Assembly (NCBI GenBank): GCA_904420555.1
Contig: CAJFVO010000003.1
Coordinates: 1 to 64,000, forward strand
Reading direction: 5' to 3'
Length of the DNA: 64,000 nt
DNA from: Candidatus Heritagella intestinalis
Lineage (GTDB): Bacteria; Bacillota; Clostridia; Oscillospirales; Acutalibacteraceae
Shown: positions 35,823 to 43,634 of the stretch, piece after piece
How the letters are laid out: every line of letters begins with the position of its first letter
How positions within the stretch are numbered: position 1 is the first letter of the stretch
Position numbers and translations under genes: made by a program
The notes under the pieces: model-generated
Seen by the model: only the letters and a program-made list of their open reading frames with translations
Told to the model about the DNA's origin: nothing
The model's database searches: none

Positions 35823-35875
35823 AACACATCCGGCAACCAAAACTATATATGGAATCATAGAAAAACCCAGGAGCC

Positions 35876-36370
35876 TTATGTCGGTTCCTGGGTTAAAATT
35901 TCTACAGCCCGCAGCACATCCATGGGCGTCAGGCCAACACTGGGGGCGATGCGCACATGGAAGGGCCGCAGTTCCTCCCGATGCAGGTCCAGATCCTCCA
36001 GAATCACATACCGGTCGGTTTCCGGGTGCATAGCCAGCCAAAGAAGGATCTCCTCCCCTTTTACCTGGCTGAAGCGCTTCAACCGGCGGATCTCTCTGGT
36101 GGTGAGGTCGGGGGTCTTTCCCCCCAAGGGAATATGATATTTTTGCAGCAACTCTACAAGAAGTTGCGACTCCGGCCGCAGGGGCTCCATTCGTTCCCCC
36201 AACCAGCTCCGCCAGCCGGAATGGAGTACTACCGAAGCGCCAGTAGGGCCGGTGATCCCCTGCAAAAGGGAGACCTTGTCCTCGTCGATGAGGGTTCCCG
36301 ACGCCATCTGTTCTTTGGTGGGAGTTTCCGTGTTTAAAACACCGTCCACATCCAAAAAAACCACTTTCAT
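35876..36370 (-). CDS. HAD-domain protein of the RNA-repair-associated type
   Basis: A 164-residue HAD-like protein. Motif I is MKVVFLDVDGVLNTE, and the Thr/Ser motif II is VVLHSGWRSW; the acidic motif reads YVILEDLDLH. This short, capless pattern (DVDGVLN plus SGWR) resembles the HAD domains found in 'Swiss Army Knife' RNA-repair proteins, which act as polynucleotide or nucleotide phosphatases. No ligase or kinase domain is nearby, so RNA repair is not implied by context. ATG is preceded by AAGGAGGG. Confidence 0.75.
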   Translation of the reverse strand: MKVVFLDVDGVLNTETPTKEQMASGTLIDEDKVSLLQGITGPTGASVVLHSGWRSWLGERMEPLRPESQLLVELLQKYHIPLGGKTPDLTTREIRRLKRFSQVKGEEILLWLAMHPETDRYVILEDLDLHREELRPFHVRIAPSVGLTPMDVLRAVEILTQEPT

Positions 36371-36664
36371 AAATAAACGCCCTCCTTAGCTCCCCACCTC
36401 GCCGAAAATCAAGTTTTCCGGCGTCCTCCCTGTTTATAGCAGTACTTTTTAAAAAATACAAGAAAAACAAGGGGAAACTGGAAAATTTCAGCCGCTTTTC
36501 CTTTGACAGGGCCACTTATACAAGCGGTTATATCTCCGAGGTTTTCCACAGGGTGTTGAAAGCATGTGAAAAACTCAGTCTGCCTTTTTCATAAAAATTT
36601 TCTTTGAAAAAGAGCAGGTTACACAATATTTGGGCAGTCCCCAACGAGTTTTCGCAAAATACAG
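36371..36664. other. Intergenic stretch upstream of the small HAD gene
   Basis: Nearly 300 bases without a gene. It carries the HAD promoter and two sequences one or two mismatches from DnaA boxes (36542-36550 and, inverted, 36565-36573). Nothing else of note is visible. Confidence 0.5.
36433..36461 (-). promoter_or_regulatory. Promoter of the small HAD gene
   Basis: Minus-strand TTGTAT (36456-36461), 17-base spacer, TATAAA (36433-36438). Confidence 0.55.
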
Positions 36665-36695
36665 AAGCCCGCTTCCTTTTCAGGGGAAGCGGGCT
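36665..36695 (-). terminator. Terminator of the phosphohexomutase gene
   Basis: AAGCCCGCTTCC pairs with GGAAGCGGGCT around an eight-base loop; the minus strand continues into a T-rich tract. Confidence 0.75.
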
Positions 36696-36715
36696 CTTCA
36701 TTTTTCAAAAGAGGA

Positions 36716-38419
36716 TTAAATTCCCAGCAGAGCCGGAACCGCAGCCTTCATCTTTTCGATGACAGCGGCCACTGCATCGCGGCTGTCAGCCTTGGCGGAC
36801 AGATAGATCTTGATCTTGGGCTCTGTGCCGGAAGGCCGGACAATGAGCTTGCTGCCGTCTTCCATGCGGTATTCCAGCACGTTGGACTTGGGCAGGGTGA
36901 TTTCGCTCTTCTCATCGCCGTCATAGCGGACAGATTCCTGATAATCGCTCCAGCCAATAACCTTCTGGCCAGCGATCTCCGCAGGGGTGTGGGTGCGCAG
37001 GGTGGTCATGATGCTGTCCATCTTCTTCATGCCGTCCTCGCCCTCAAAACCGAAGTTGCACAGGCCATTGCAGTAGTAGCCATACTTCTCATACAGAGCG
37101 TTGATAGCGTCTACCAGGGTCATGCCCTTCTTCTTGTAGTAGTAGGCCATTTCGCAGATCAGCATACTGCCGTCCACAGCGTCCTTGTCACGGACATAGC
37201 CGCCGGACAGATAGCCATAGCTCTCTTCAAAGCCCAGGATGTAGCGCTCGGGATGGCCTTCTGCTTCCAGAGAGGCAATCTGGTCGCCGATATACTTAAA
37301 GCCGGTGAGCACACGGCGCATTTCTACGCCGTAGTCCTTGGCAATGGCGTCTACCATGTCGGTGCTGACGATGGTGGTCACCGCTACCGGGTCCTTAGGC
37401 AGGGTGCCCTTTTCCTTCTTCTGGGAAGCGATGAAGTCCAGGAGCAGGATGCCCACTTCGTTGCCGGTGAGCAGGATGTACTCGCCATTCTGATTTACAG
37501 CAATACCCACGCGGTCGCAGTCCGGGTCGGTGGCCAGCAGCAAGGTGGGCTCCACCTTTTCGCACAGCTCCAGGCCCTTCTGCAGGGCTTCCCGGATCTC
37601 GGGGTTCGGGAAGGGGCAGGTGGGGAAGTTGCCGTCGGGCTCCGACTGCTCGGGAACGATGTGGACGTCGGTGACGCCAATGCGATCCAGAATGCGGGTC
37701 ACGCACATTTTGCCGCTGCCGTTGAGAGGCGTATAGACAATGCGCAGGCTGCCGTCGGTGCCGCCCAGTACGCTCTGGGACTGTACATCATCCAGGAAAG
37801 CGTTGACGCAGTCTTCGCCAATCCACTGGATGAGGCCGCTCTCCAGGCCCTCTTCAAAGGGGACCTTCTTCACGTCTTCAAAAATATCCAGGCTGTTGAT
37901 TTCGGCCAGGATCTCATCGGCCATTTCCAGGGTTACCTGGCAGCCGTCGCTGCCATAAGCCTTGTAGCCGTTGTATTTTGCAGGGTTGTGGCTGGCGGTC
38001 ACACAGATGCCAGCGTCGCACTTGAGATACCGCACCGCGTAGGAAAGAGCCGGGGTAGGCATCAGCTGGGGATAGAGATAGGCTTTGATGCCGTTGGCCG
38101 CCAGCACAGCAGCGGATTCCCGGGCAAACACATCGCTTTTGATGCGGCTGTCGTGGGCGATGGCCACACTGGGGGTAACGCCTTCGGCCTTGTGCTTATT
38201 CAAATAATTGGACAGGCCCTGGGTAGCTTTGCGCACGGTGTAAACGTTCATGCGGTTGGTGCCCGCACCAATCACGCCCCGCAGGCCGCCGGTGCCAAAT
38301 TCCAGGTTACGGTAAAACCGGTCGTTAATCTCCTCCGGCTTGCCCTGTATCGACTGGAGCTCTTCAGTCAGGTCGGGATCGTCCAGGGATACGGAAAGCC
38401 ATCTCTCATACTCGTTCAT
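36716..38419 (-). CDS. Phosphoglucomutase/phosphomannomutase
   Basis: A 567-residue alpha-D-phosphohexomutase interconverting hexose 1- and 6-phosphates, feeding sugar nucleotides for the envelope. The active-site phosphoserine is in GICVTASHNPAKYNGYK; the metal loop is LLATDPDCDRVGIAV; the sugar-binding loop is GFEESYGYLSGG; the C-terminal phosphate-binding loop is VRPSGTEPKIKIY. Length fits the PgcA-like Firmicutes type. I start at MNEYERW; GAAAGGA lies about 11 bases upstream, and a GTG three codons earlier is possible. Confidence 0.95.
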   Translation of the reverse strand: MNEYERWLSVSLDDPDLTEELQSIQGKPEEINDRFYRNLEFGTGGLRGVIGAGTNRMNVYTVRKATQGLSNYLNKHKAEGVTPSVAIAHDSRIKSDVFARESAAVLAANGIKAYLYPQLMPTPALSYAVRYLKCDAGICVTASHNPAKYNGYKAYGSDGCQVTLEMADEILAEINSLDIFEDVKKVPFEEGLESGLIQWIGEDCVNAFLDDVQSQSVLGGTDGSLRIVYTPLNGSGKMCVTRILDRIGVTDVHIVPEQSEPDGNFPTCPFPNPEIREALQKGLELCEKVEPTLLLATDPDCDRVGIAVNQNGEYILLTGNEVGILLLDFIASQKKEKGTLPKDPVAVTTIVSTDMVDAIAKDYGVEMRRVLTGFKYIGDQIASLEAEGHPERYILGFEESYGYLSGGYVRDKDAVDGSMLICEMAYYYKKKGMTLVDAINALYEKYGYYCNGLCNFGFEGEDGMKKMDSIMTTLRTHTPAEIAGQKVIGWSDYQESVRYDGDEKSEITLPKSNVLEYRMEDGSKLIVRPSGTEPKIKIYLSAKADSRDAVAAVIEKMKAAVPALLGI

Positions 38420-38519
38420 TGGTAACACGTTCCTTTCAGCCGCTTTGGCACGATATTTTTTGGAAAATCATACCTTTCAGGGAATCCACGGAACCAATCC
38501 GCGCGGAATCTCTTCCCTG

Positions 38520-38547
38520 TTTATAGGATAACACGCTTACCCGTCAA
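38520..38547 (-). promoter_or_regulatory. Promoter of the phosphohexomutase gene
   Basis: Minus-strand TTGACG (38542-38547) and TATAAA (38520-38525) with 16-base spacing, about 100 bases upstream of the start. Confidence 0.6.
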
Positions 38548-38575
38548 TGTCAATGACAATAGTACTTCTTTTAGA

Positions 38576-39043
38576 TTATTTTCTGTCAATAATGTTCGTA
38601 ACAATTCCTTGGGGGGTAATGTCAATAATTCCATAAGTTCCGCAGCTTCCGTGGAGGCTTCCGGGGTTCATCATATACAGTCCATCCCGGTAGCAGGTCT
38701 CCGGCATATGGGTGTGGCCATAGAGGGCGACATTGGCTTTATGATCCCGGGCAGCGGATTCAAACTCATACGTTCCGTATTTTACACGGTAGATATGACC
38801 GTGAGTAAAGAACACCCGCACGCCTTCAAACACCCGCTCGTCCATGACCGGCAGGGAAGAACCCCAATCACAGTTTCCCCGCACCTGCAAAAACATTTTT
38901 TCCGGGAACCGGGCCTTTTGGAGCTCCAAGTCCTGCTGGCCATCTCCCAGATGGATTACCACCTCGGCTTTAGGTTGGGCCAAAATGGTTTGGCAAAGCC
39001 CGTATTCGTCCCCATGGGTATCGGATACTACCAAGATTCTCAT
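38576..39043 (-). CDS. YfcE/MJ0936-family metallophosphoesterase
   Basis: A 155-residue calcineurin-like phosphodiesterase. The metal-binding motifs are in order: SDTHGD (D-x-H), HLGDGQQD (G-D), VRGNCDWG (GN-C-D in place of GNHD, as usual in this family), TIGH-like FFTHGHIYRV, and YGHTHMPE. It hydrolyses phosphodiesters or small nucleotides in the cytoplasm; the natural substrate is not known. ATG 39043 has AGGTGA close upstream. The gene stands alone. Confidence 0.92.
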   Translation of the reverse strand: MRILVVSDTHGDEYGLCQTILAQPKAEVVIHLGDGQQDLELQKARFPEKMFLQVRGNCDWGSSLPVMDERVFEGVRVFFTHGHIYRVKYGTYEFESAARDHKANVALYGHTHMPETCYRDGLYMMNPGSLHGSCGTYGIIDITPQGIVTNIIDRK

Positions 39044-39230
39044 AAAAATCACCTAACGCCCGCAGTGGGGCTCCCCTTTCTTCTGTCTTTTCTTTCCTGT
39101 AAATATAAGCTGTGTTGGCAGCAGGCTGCTGGTGTGTCATTTTTTTGCTGCCGCCGCATATGCTGTATTAAAGCCCCGGATACGTCTCTGTGTTCCCGGG
39201 AATGCATCCTTGTGGAAGGAATGATCTTGT

Positions 39231-39482
39231 ATGCCCAATCAAAACCAGCTGGAGGCCCTTTTGCGGCAGGCCGCCAGACAACTGGACACGGATCCGGAAA
39301 AATTGAAAAACGCCGCCCAGTCCGGGCAGCTGGACTCCCTCATCGGCGGCATGAATGCCGGTGACGCTGCGAAATTCCGGCAGGTCCTCTCGGATAAAGA
39401 CGCTGCCAATAAGCTGCTGAGCACCCCGCAGGCCCAGAAGCTCCTGGAAATCCTGCTGGGCCCGCAAAAAGGAGGCAAGTAA
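39231..39482 (+). CDS. Small unknown protein (83 aa), first of three
   Basis: An 83-residue protein that I do not recognise. It is mostly helical, without cysteines or membrane segments: LEALLRQAARQLDTDPEKL, a glycine turn GGMNAGDAAKF, and a C-terminal helix AQKLLEILLG. AAGGAATG precedes the ATG. It ends four bases before the second gene, and all three small genes up to 40299 read the same way and share this amphipathic-helix style, so they probably act together. No function is assigned. Confidence 0.65.
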   Translation: MPNQNQLEALLRQAARQLDTDPEKLKNAAQSGQLDSLIGGMNAGDAAKFRQVLSDKDAANKLLSTPQAQKLLEILLGPQKGGK

Positions 39483-39486
39483 TCCC

Positions 39487-39936
39487 ATGGACGATCTGGC
39501 AGGAAAGCTCAACGAGCTGCTTAACAGCCCGGAAGGCATGGCCCGCATCCAAAACCTGGCCAATATGCTGGGGCAGAACCAGCAGGCTGCGCCGGCTCCT
39601 GCCCCATCGTCCGAATCTTCCGGCGCCGGGGAAGGCGGAGTCTCTTTGGGAGCCTTGGCCTCCCTGCTGGGGAATCTGGGAGGTTCTGACCCTCCGCCCC
39701 AACAGCCTGCGCTCCCGGCCCTTCCCGACGCCAACACCTTGCAAATGGTCACGCGCCTGGCCCCCATGCTGGCCGCTGTCCGGCAAGAGGACGACAGCAC
39801 CCGGCTGCTCCGGGCCCTGCGGCCCCTTCTGGGAGAAGAGCGGCAGAAAAAGCTGGACGAAGCCATCCGGATTCTACAGTTTATGCGGATGCTTCCCATG
39901 CTTCGGCAGTCAGGGTTCCTTTCCGGGCTGCTGTAG
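39487..39936 (+). CDS. Small unknown protein (149 aa), second of three
   Basis: A 149-residue protein with an N-terminal helix DDLAGKLNELLNSPEGMARI and LANMLGQNQQ, a Pro/Ala/Ser/Gly-rich middle (about residues 35-80), and a C-terminal helical half with LLRALRPLLGEERQKKLDEA and ILQFMRMLPML. Such short 'LNELLNSPEGM'-type proteins occur as conserved hypotheticals in Clostridia. No catalytic motif is seen. It follows the first small gene by four bases and precedes the third by 21. Confidence 0.65.
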   Translation: MDDLAGKLNELLNSPEGMARIQNLANMLGQNQQAAPAPAPSSESSGAGEGGVSLGALASLLGNLGGSDPPPQQPALPALPDANTLQMVTRLAPMLAAVRQEDDSTRLLRALRPLLGEERQKKLDEAIRILQFMRMLPMLRQSGFLSGLL

Positions 39937-39957
39937 CGGATAGGAAGGAGGCGTAAT

Positions 39958-40299
39958 ATGAGTCCAAATGGCCCCAAGCCCCAGCATCCCAACAGCAAGG
40001 AGGAAATGCGCCGTATGCAGGCGGACGCCGTGCGCCGGGTACAGGAAATGCAGAGCCGGGCCCGGCTTCGGGTGGACCCTCCTCGGGGGAACAAGCCGCC
40101 GGGCCCTCCGGAAAAATCCGAAGCCCCGGAAAAGCCGGAGATGACGTCCCAGCATTCTCCCCAGCCCTCAGCGGATACTCTTCTCTCGTCTCTGATGAAG
40201 GACCAGGAGCGCACACTAATCCTGGCTTTACTGGTGCTGCTGGGAGGAGAAAAAGAGCGCTCTGATTTGCTGTTTGCCCTGCTGTTCCTTTTACTTTAA
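39958..40299 (+). CDS. Small unknown protein (113 aa), third of three
   Basis: A 113-residue protein. The N-terminal half is charged and proline-rich (MSPNGPKPQHPNSKEEM, RVDPPRGNKPPGPP), with an Arg-rich helix between. The C-terminal 35 residues are strongly hydrophobic (ERTLILALLVLLGGEKERSD, then LLFALLFLLL) and look like one or two short membrane segments. AGGAGG precedes the ATG. It could anchor the two upstream soluble partners to the membrane; this is inference from layout. Confidence 0.6.
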   Translation: MSPNGPKPQHPNSKEEMRRMQADAVRRVQEMQSRARLRVDPPRGNKPPGPPEKSEAPEKPEMTSQHSPQPSADTLLSSLMKDQERTLILALLVLLGGEKERSDLLFALLFLLL

Positions 40300-40301
40300 A
40301 A

Positions 40302-40331
40302 TCCCGCCGGGATGTCCCGGCGGGTATTTTT
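40302..40331. terminator. Bidirectional terminator
   Basis: TCCCGCCGGGA and TCCCGGCGGG arms with a two-base loop, followed by ATTTTT on the plus strand. It separates the small-gene trio from the convergent anchored protein. Confidence 0.85.
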
Positions 40332-41319
40332 ATGAGGAAGAAACCGGTTCAGAGCCCTGGGCCGGCTCCCGCACCTGGGAGACATACTCCCCATTTTCCC
40401 CGGCGGTCAGCACGTATTCCATATACTTCACCGGCGTGGGCGCTTCCGCTGCGCTTTCCCCTTGGCTGCGCCAGCTGTCGGTGGGAGCCACATAGCCCAC
40501 CCGGAGGACGGTGTTTCCCTCCTCGTTCCAGATGCTTTCCGTATAAGGGACAAAGCTGCTCTGGGTGCTGTAAGGGGTCACGTGGAACTGGTTGGCGCTT
40601 TCGTCAAAGGTAAAGAAGGTGTCGTCGTCCAGGCCGTTGAGCTGAAGCTCCGCTTCCGGGCCAAACAGGGCGTGGCAGGCGTCGGAGACGTCTGCCAGGG
40701 GGACAAGGGTCCGCCCCGCCTCATCGTATTCCGTGTAGGAAGCGCTGTTGTCCTCCAACGCCTTCCAGAGGGAAGCATTGAGCATCATCCGGCTGTCTGC
40801 GTTTTCCTGGGAAGAGAAGGGTTCCGGGTCCTGCATGACCAAAGGCCGCAAAAATGCGTCGTAGGCCCGCTCCCGGCTGTCGTCAGTAGCAGCCCGATAG
40901 ATTTGCGTCCCCAGGGTGGTGGCCAGATAGCCAACCCCCACCAGGGCCAAGAGCAGCACCACGACCCCCACAATCAAAGCCGGGGCCCGATGCTTTCCTC
41001 TTGCCCGCAGGCGGGGCTCCTCCGGCGGAGTGCCCTCTTCTCTTCGAGAGTCCTCGGGAGGTTCTTCCTGTAGAAGGTCCAGGCCTTCCTGGGCCGCCTT
41101 CACAGCGGCTTTCACGCCGGAGCCAGCAGACCGCCGGGAGGGTGTTTTCTCTTTGGGCGGTTCAGGAGCCGGAGAAGATGGCGGCGTCGTTTTTTCCCGG
41201 TGTTCCTTTTCGCCCTGGAAAAGGTCCCGATAGTCCGTAGAGGTCACTTTTCCCCGGGGCGGTTCCTTTTTCTCCGAAGGCCCTTTCTTAATAGGGTTTC
41301 CCTGTTCCTGATTTTCCAT
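40330..41319 (-). CDS. Membrane-anchored protein of unknown function (329 aa)
   Basis: A 329-residue protein with a long disordered, charged cytoplasmic N-terminus (about residues 1-110, rich in Pro, Glu, Lys), one membrane helix (APALIVGVVVLLLALVGVGY, about 112-131) and an extracellular C-terminal domain of about 190 residues with mixed strands (FHVTPYSTQSSFVPYTESIW, VLRVGYVAPTDSW). No catalytic motif is recognised. This one-helix topology is common in sporulation and envelope proteins of Clostridia, but I cannot name a family. Confidence 0.75.
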   Translation of the reverse strand: MENQEQGNPIKKGPSEKKEPPRGKVTSTDYRDLFQGEKEHREKTTPPSSPAPEPPKEKTPSRRSAGSGVKAAVKAAQEGLDLLQEEPPEDSRREEGTPPEEPRLRARGKHRAPALIVGVVVLLLALVGVGYLATTLGTQIYRAATDDSRERAYDAFLRPLVMQDPEPFSSQENADSRMMLNASLWKALEDNSASYTEYDEAGRTLVPLADVSDACHALFGPEAELQLNGLDDDTFFTFDESANQFHVTPYSTQSSFVPYTESIWNEEGNTVLRVGYVAPTDSWRSQGESAAEAPTPVKYMEYVLTAGENGEYVSQVREPAQGSEPVSSS

Positions 41320-41354
41320 ACCGATACCCCTTTTTTCAAAAATCCCGTGGGTGA

Positions 41355-42596
41355 TCAGCGGATCTGGCCGCTGCCCCGGATAATAAATTTCTGAGAAGTG
41401 AGCTGCCGTACCCCCATGGGCCCTCGGGCGTGGAGCTTCTGGGTGGAAATCCCCACCTCAGCGCCCAGTCCAAATTCCCCGCCGTCAGTAAACCGGGTAG
41501 AGGCATTGACATATACGGCGGCGGAGTCCACTTCGTTGAGGAAGCGCTCTGCATGGGCGTAGTTTTCCGTGACAATGCACTCACTGTGGCCAGAGGAATA
41601 CCGGGCAATGTGGTCCATGGCCTCGTCCAGGGAGTCCACGACCTTCACCGCAAGGATGTAGTCCAGATATTCTGTAGACCAGTCCTCTTCTGTGGCAGGC
41701 GTGCAGCCGGAAAGAATATGACAGGTTCTTTCGCAGCCCCGGATTTCCACTTGCTTTTCATCCAGCTTGGCTTTCACAGCCGGAAGCACCCGCTGGGCAG
41801 CGTCTTTATGTACCAAGACCGTTTCAATGGCGTTGCACACCGAAGGCCGGGAGGTTTTGGCGTTGAAGATAATATTCACCGCCATATCCGTATCCGCCGC
41901 GTCATCCACATACACGTGGCAGTTGCCCACGCCGGTTTCAATGACGGGCACCCGGGAGTTCTCCACTACAGTGCGAATCAACCCGGCACCGCCCCGGGGA
42001 ATGAGCACGTCCAGATAGCCGGTGAGGCCCATCATCTCCACAGAGGAAGCCCGGCTGGTGTCCTCCACCAGCTGGATGCTGTCCGCAGGAAGGCCGGCGC
42101 TTTCTACTGCCTGCCGCATGACCTGGGCAATGGCCCGGTTGGAGCGGAAGGCTTCCTTACCGCCCCGGAGGATCACCGCATTCCCTGCCTTGAGGCACAG
42201 GGCCGCCGCATCTGCCGTCACGTTGGGGCGGGCTTCATAGATCATGCCCACAACGCCCAGGGGGACAGAGACTTTTTCAATTCGCAGGCCGTTGGGGCGC
42301 AGGCTTCCTTCCAGCACCTGCCCCACCGGGTCAGGCTGAGCCGCCACTTGGCGCACCCCCTGGGCCATTCCCTGGATACGCTTTTCATTGAGGGCCAGCC
42401 GGTCCAGTAGGGACTGGGACATACCGTTTGCTCTGGCGGCGTCCAGGTCTTCCCCGTTGGCAGCCAAAATTTCCTGGGTGTGTGCTATCAAGGCGTCAGC
42501 AATGGCTTCCAGGGCCTTGTCCTTTTGGCTGCCGGCCACCGCCAGTTTGCGGGCGGCCTGCTTGGCCAGCGCACCCATTTCTTCCAATCTTGTCAT
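41355..42596 (-). CDS. proA: Gamma-glutamyl phosphate reductase
   Basis: A 413-residue NADPH-dependent enzyme of proline synthesis converting glutamyl phosphate to the semialdehyde. The N-terminus MTRLEEMGALAKQAARKL, the region VPLGVVGMIYEARPNVT, the cofactor loop RGGKEAFRSNRAI and the catalytic-cysteine region ARTSRPSVCNAIET-like (KTSRPSVCNAIET) are all present. An end segment reads FGLGAEVGISTQKLHARGP. ATG 42596 has AGGAGG upstream; the frame is open further upstream but that part lacks homology. It follows proB by 55 bases in one operon. Confidence 0.97.
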   Translation of the reverse strand: MTRLEEMGALAKQAARKLAVAGSQKDKALEAIADALIAHTQEILAANGEDLDAARANGMSQSLLDRLALNEKRIQGMAQGVRQVAAQPDPVGQVLEGSLRPNGLRIEKVSVPLGVVGMIYEARPNVTADAAALCLKAGNAVILRGGKEAFRSNRAIAQVMRQAVESAGLPADSIQLVEDTSRASSVEMMGLTGYLDVLIPRGGAGLIRTVVENSRVPVIETGVGNCHVYVDDAADTDMAVNIIFNAKTSRPSVCNAIETVLVHKDAAQRVLPAVKAKLDEKQVEIRGCERTCHILSGCTPATEEDWSTEYLDYILAVKVVDSLDEAMDHIARYSSGHSECIVTENYAHAERFLNEVDSAAVYVNASTRFTDGGEFGLGAEVGISTQKLHARGPMGVRQLTSQKFIIRGSGQIR

Positions 42597-42651
42597 AGTC
42601 TGCACCTCCTGATTTTCAGTTGTCTCGTGTTCACGTATTACGGGGTTCCCT

Positions 42652-43458
42652 TTATGCATTGTAGCGGGAGCGCCCCACGAAAATTGTCCCAACCTGGGCT
42701 CCGTCCAACAGCTCGTAGAGGATGTGGGGATTTTCCCCGCTGACCACACAGCAGGGGATTCCCTGTTGATTGGCCAGCTCCGCGGCCTTGATTTTAGTAG
42801 CCATGCCGCCGGTACCCCGGCTGGAGCCGGCCCCACCGGCCAAAGCCCGGATTTCTTCGGTAATTTCCTCCACTACCGGGATACGCTGGGCATGGGGGTT
42901 TTTCCGGGGGTCGCTGTCATAGAGTCCATCAATGTCTGTGAGAATCACCAAGGCATCCGCCTCGCTGAGCTGGGCCACCACCGCTGAGAGGGTGTCGTTG
43001 TCGCCAAAATGGCTGCCAGCCAGCTCTTCAGTGGCTACGGTATCGTTTTCGTTAATAATCGGGATAATCCCCATTTGGAGCAGTTCCCGGAAGGTGTTCT
43101 CTACATTGCGGCGGCTCCGGGGCTGCTCTACTACATCGGCAGTCAGGAGCACCTGGGCCACCGGCTGGTGGTATTCCCCGAAAAACTTGTCATACATAAA
43201 CATCAGCTCGCATTGGCCCACAGCGGCCAGCGCCTGCTTTTTTTCCGTTTCCAGAGGGCGTACCCGCAGGCCCAAGCGGCCCATCCCCACGCCAATAGCG
43301 CCGGAGCTCACCAGGATCATCTCCCGGCCGGCATTCTGCAAATCGGTGAGGACCTTGCACAGGCGCTCCATGCGCCGCAGGTTCATCTTCCCGTTTTCAT
43401 AGGTCAGGGTGGAAGTGCCCACCTTGACCACCACCCTTTTTGCTTTGGATAGTTCCAT
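42652..43458 (-). CDS. proB: Glutamate 5-kinase
   Basis: A 268-residue amino-acid kinase that phosphorylates glutamate in the first step of proline synthesis. The N-terminus RVVVKVGTSTLTYENGKMN is the nucleotide loop; ILVSSGAIGVGMGRLGL and IPIINENDTVATEEL follow, and the phosphate-binding GTGGMATKIKAAELA lies near residue 215. The PUA domain of the longer enzymes is absent, so this is the short form, known in many Firmicutes. Proline feedback cannot be judged from sequence. Confidence 0.96.
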   Translation of the reverse strand: MELSKAKRVVVKVGTSTLTYENGKMNLRRMERLCKVLTDLQNAGREMILVSSGAIGVGMGRLGLRVRPLETEKKQALAAVGQCELMFMYDKFFGEYHQPVAQVLLTADVVEQPRSRRNVENTFRELLQMGIIPIINENDTVATEELAGSHFGDNDTLSAVVAQLSEADALVILTDIDGLYDSDPRKNPHAQRIPVVEEITEEIRALAGGAGSSRGTGGMATKIKAAELANQQGIPCCVVSGENPHILYELLDGAQVGTIFVGRSRYNA

Positions 43459-43500
43459 TCTTTTTCTCCTCCCGTGCCGTCGGATACGGCCTTTGCGCCT

Positions 43501-43529
43501 ATTATAGCATAGATTTTCTTTTAGCAGAA
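43501..43529 (-). promoter_or_regulatory. proB-proA promoter
   Basis: Minus-strand TATAAT (43501-43506) with a weak -35 TTCTGC (43524-43529) at 17 bases. Confidence 0.5.
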
Positions 43530-43560
43530 GGGCCCCAGAATAATTCCTTTTCTATGGAAC

Positions 43561-43596
43561 AAAGCCCCTGTCAGCCGGATGGGATAACAGGGCTTT
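43561..43596 (-). terminator. Terminator of the antiporter gene
   Basis: AAAGCCCCTGT and ACAGGGCTTT arms with a single mismatch bulge; T-rich on the minus strand. Confidence 0.7.
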
Positions 43597-43634
43597 CCAG
43601 AGCCAGGGAGGAAGCATCATAACAGGAAGTTCGA

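Noticed and set aside
36542-36573. DnaA-box-like nonamers
   Set aside because: Only two imperfect copies, no cluster, no dnaA or dnaN nearby and no AT-rich unwinding region: not an origin.
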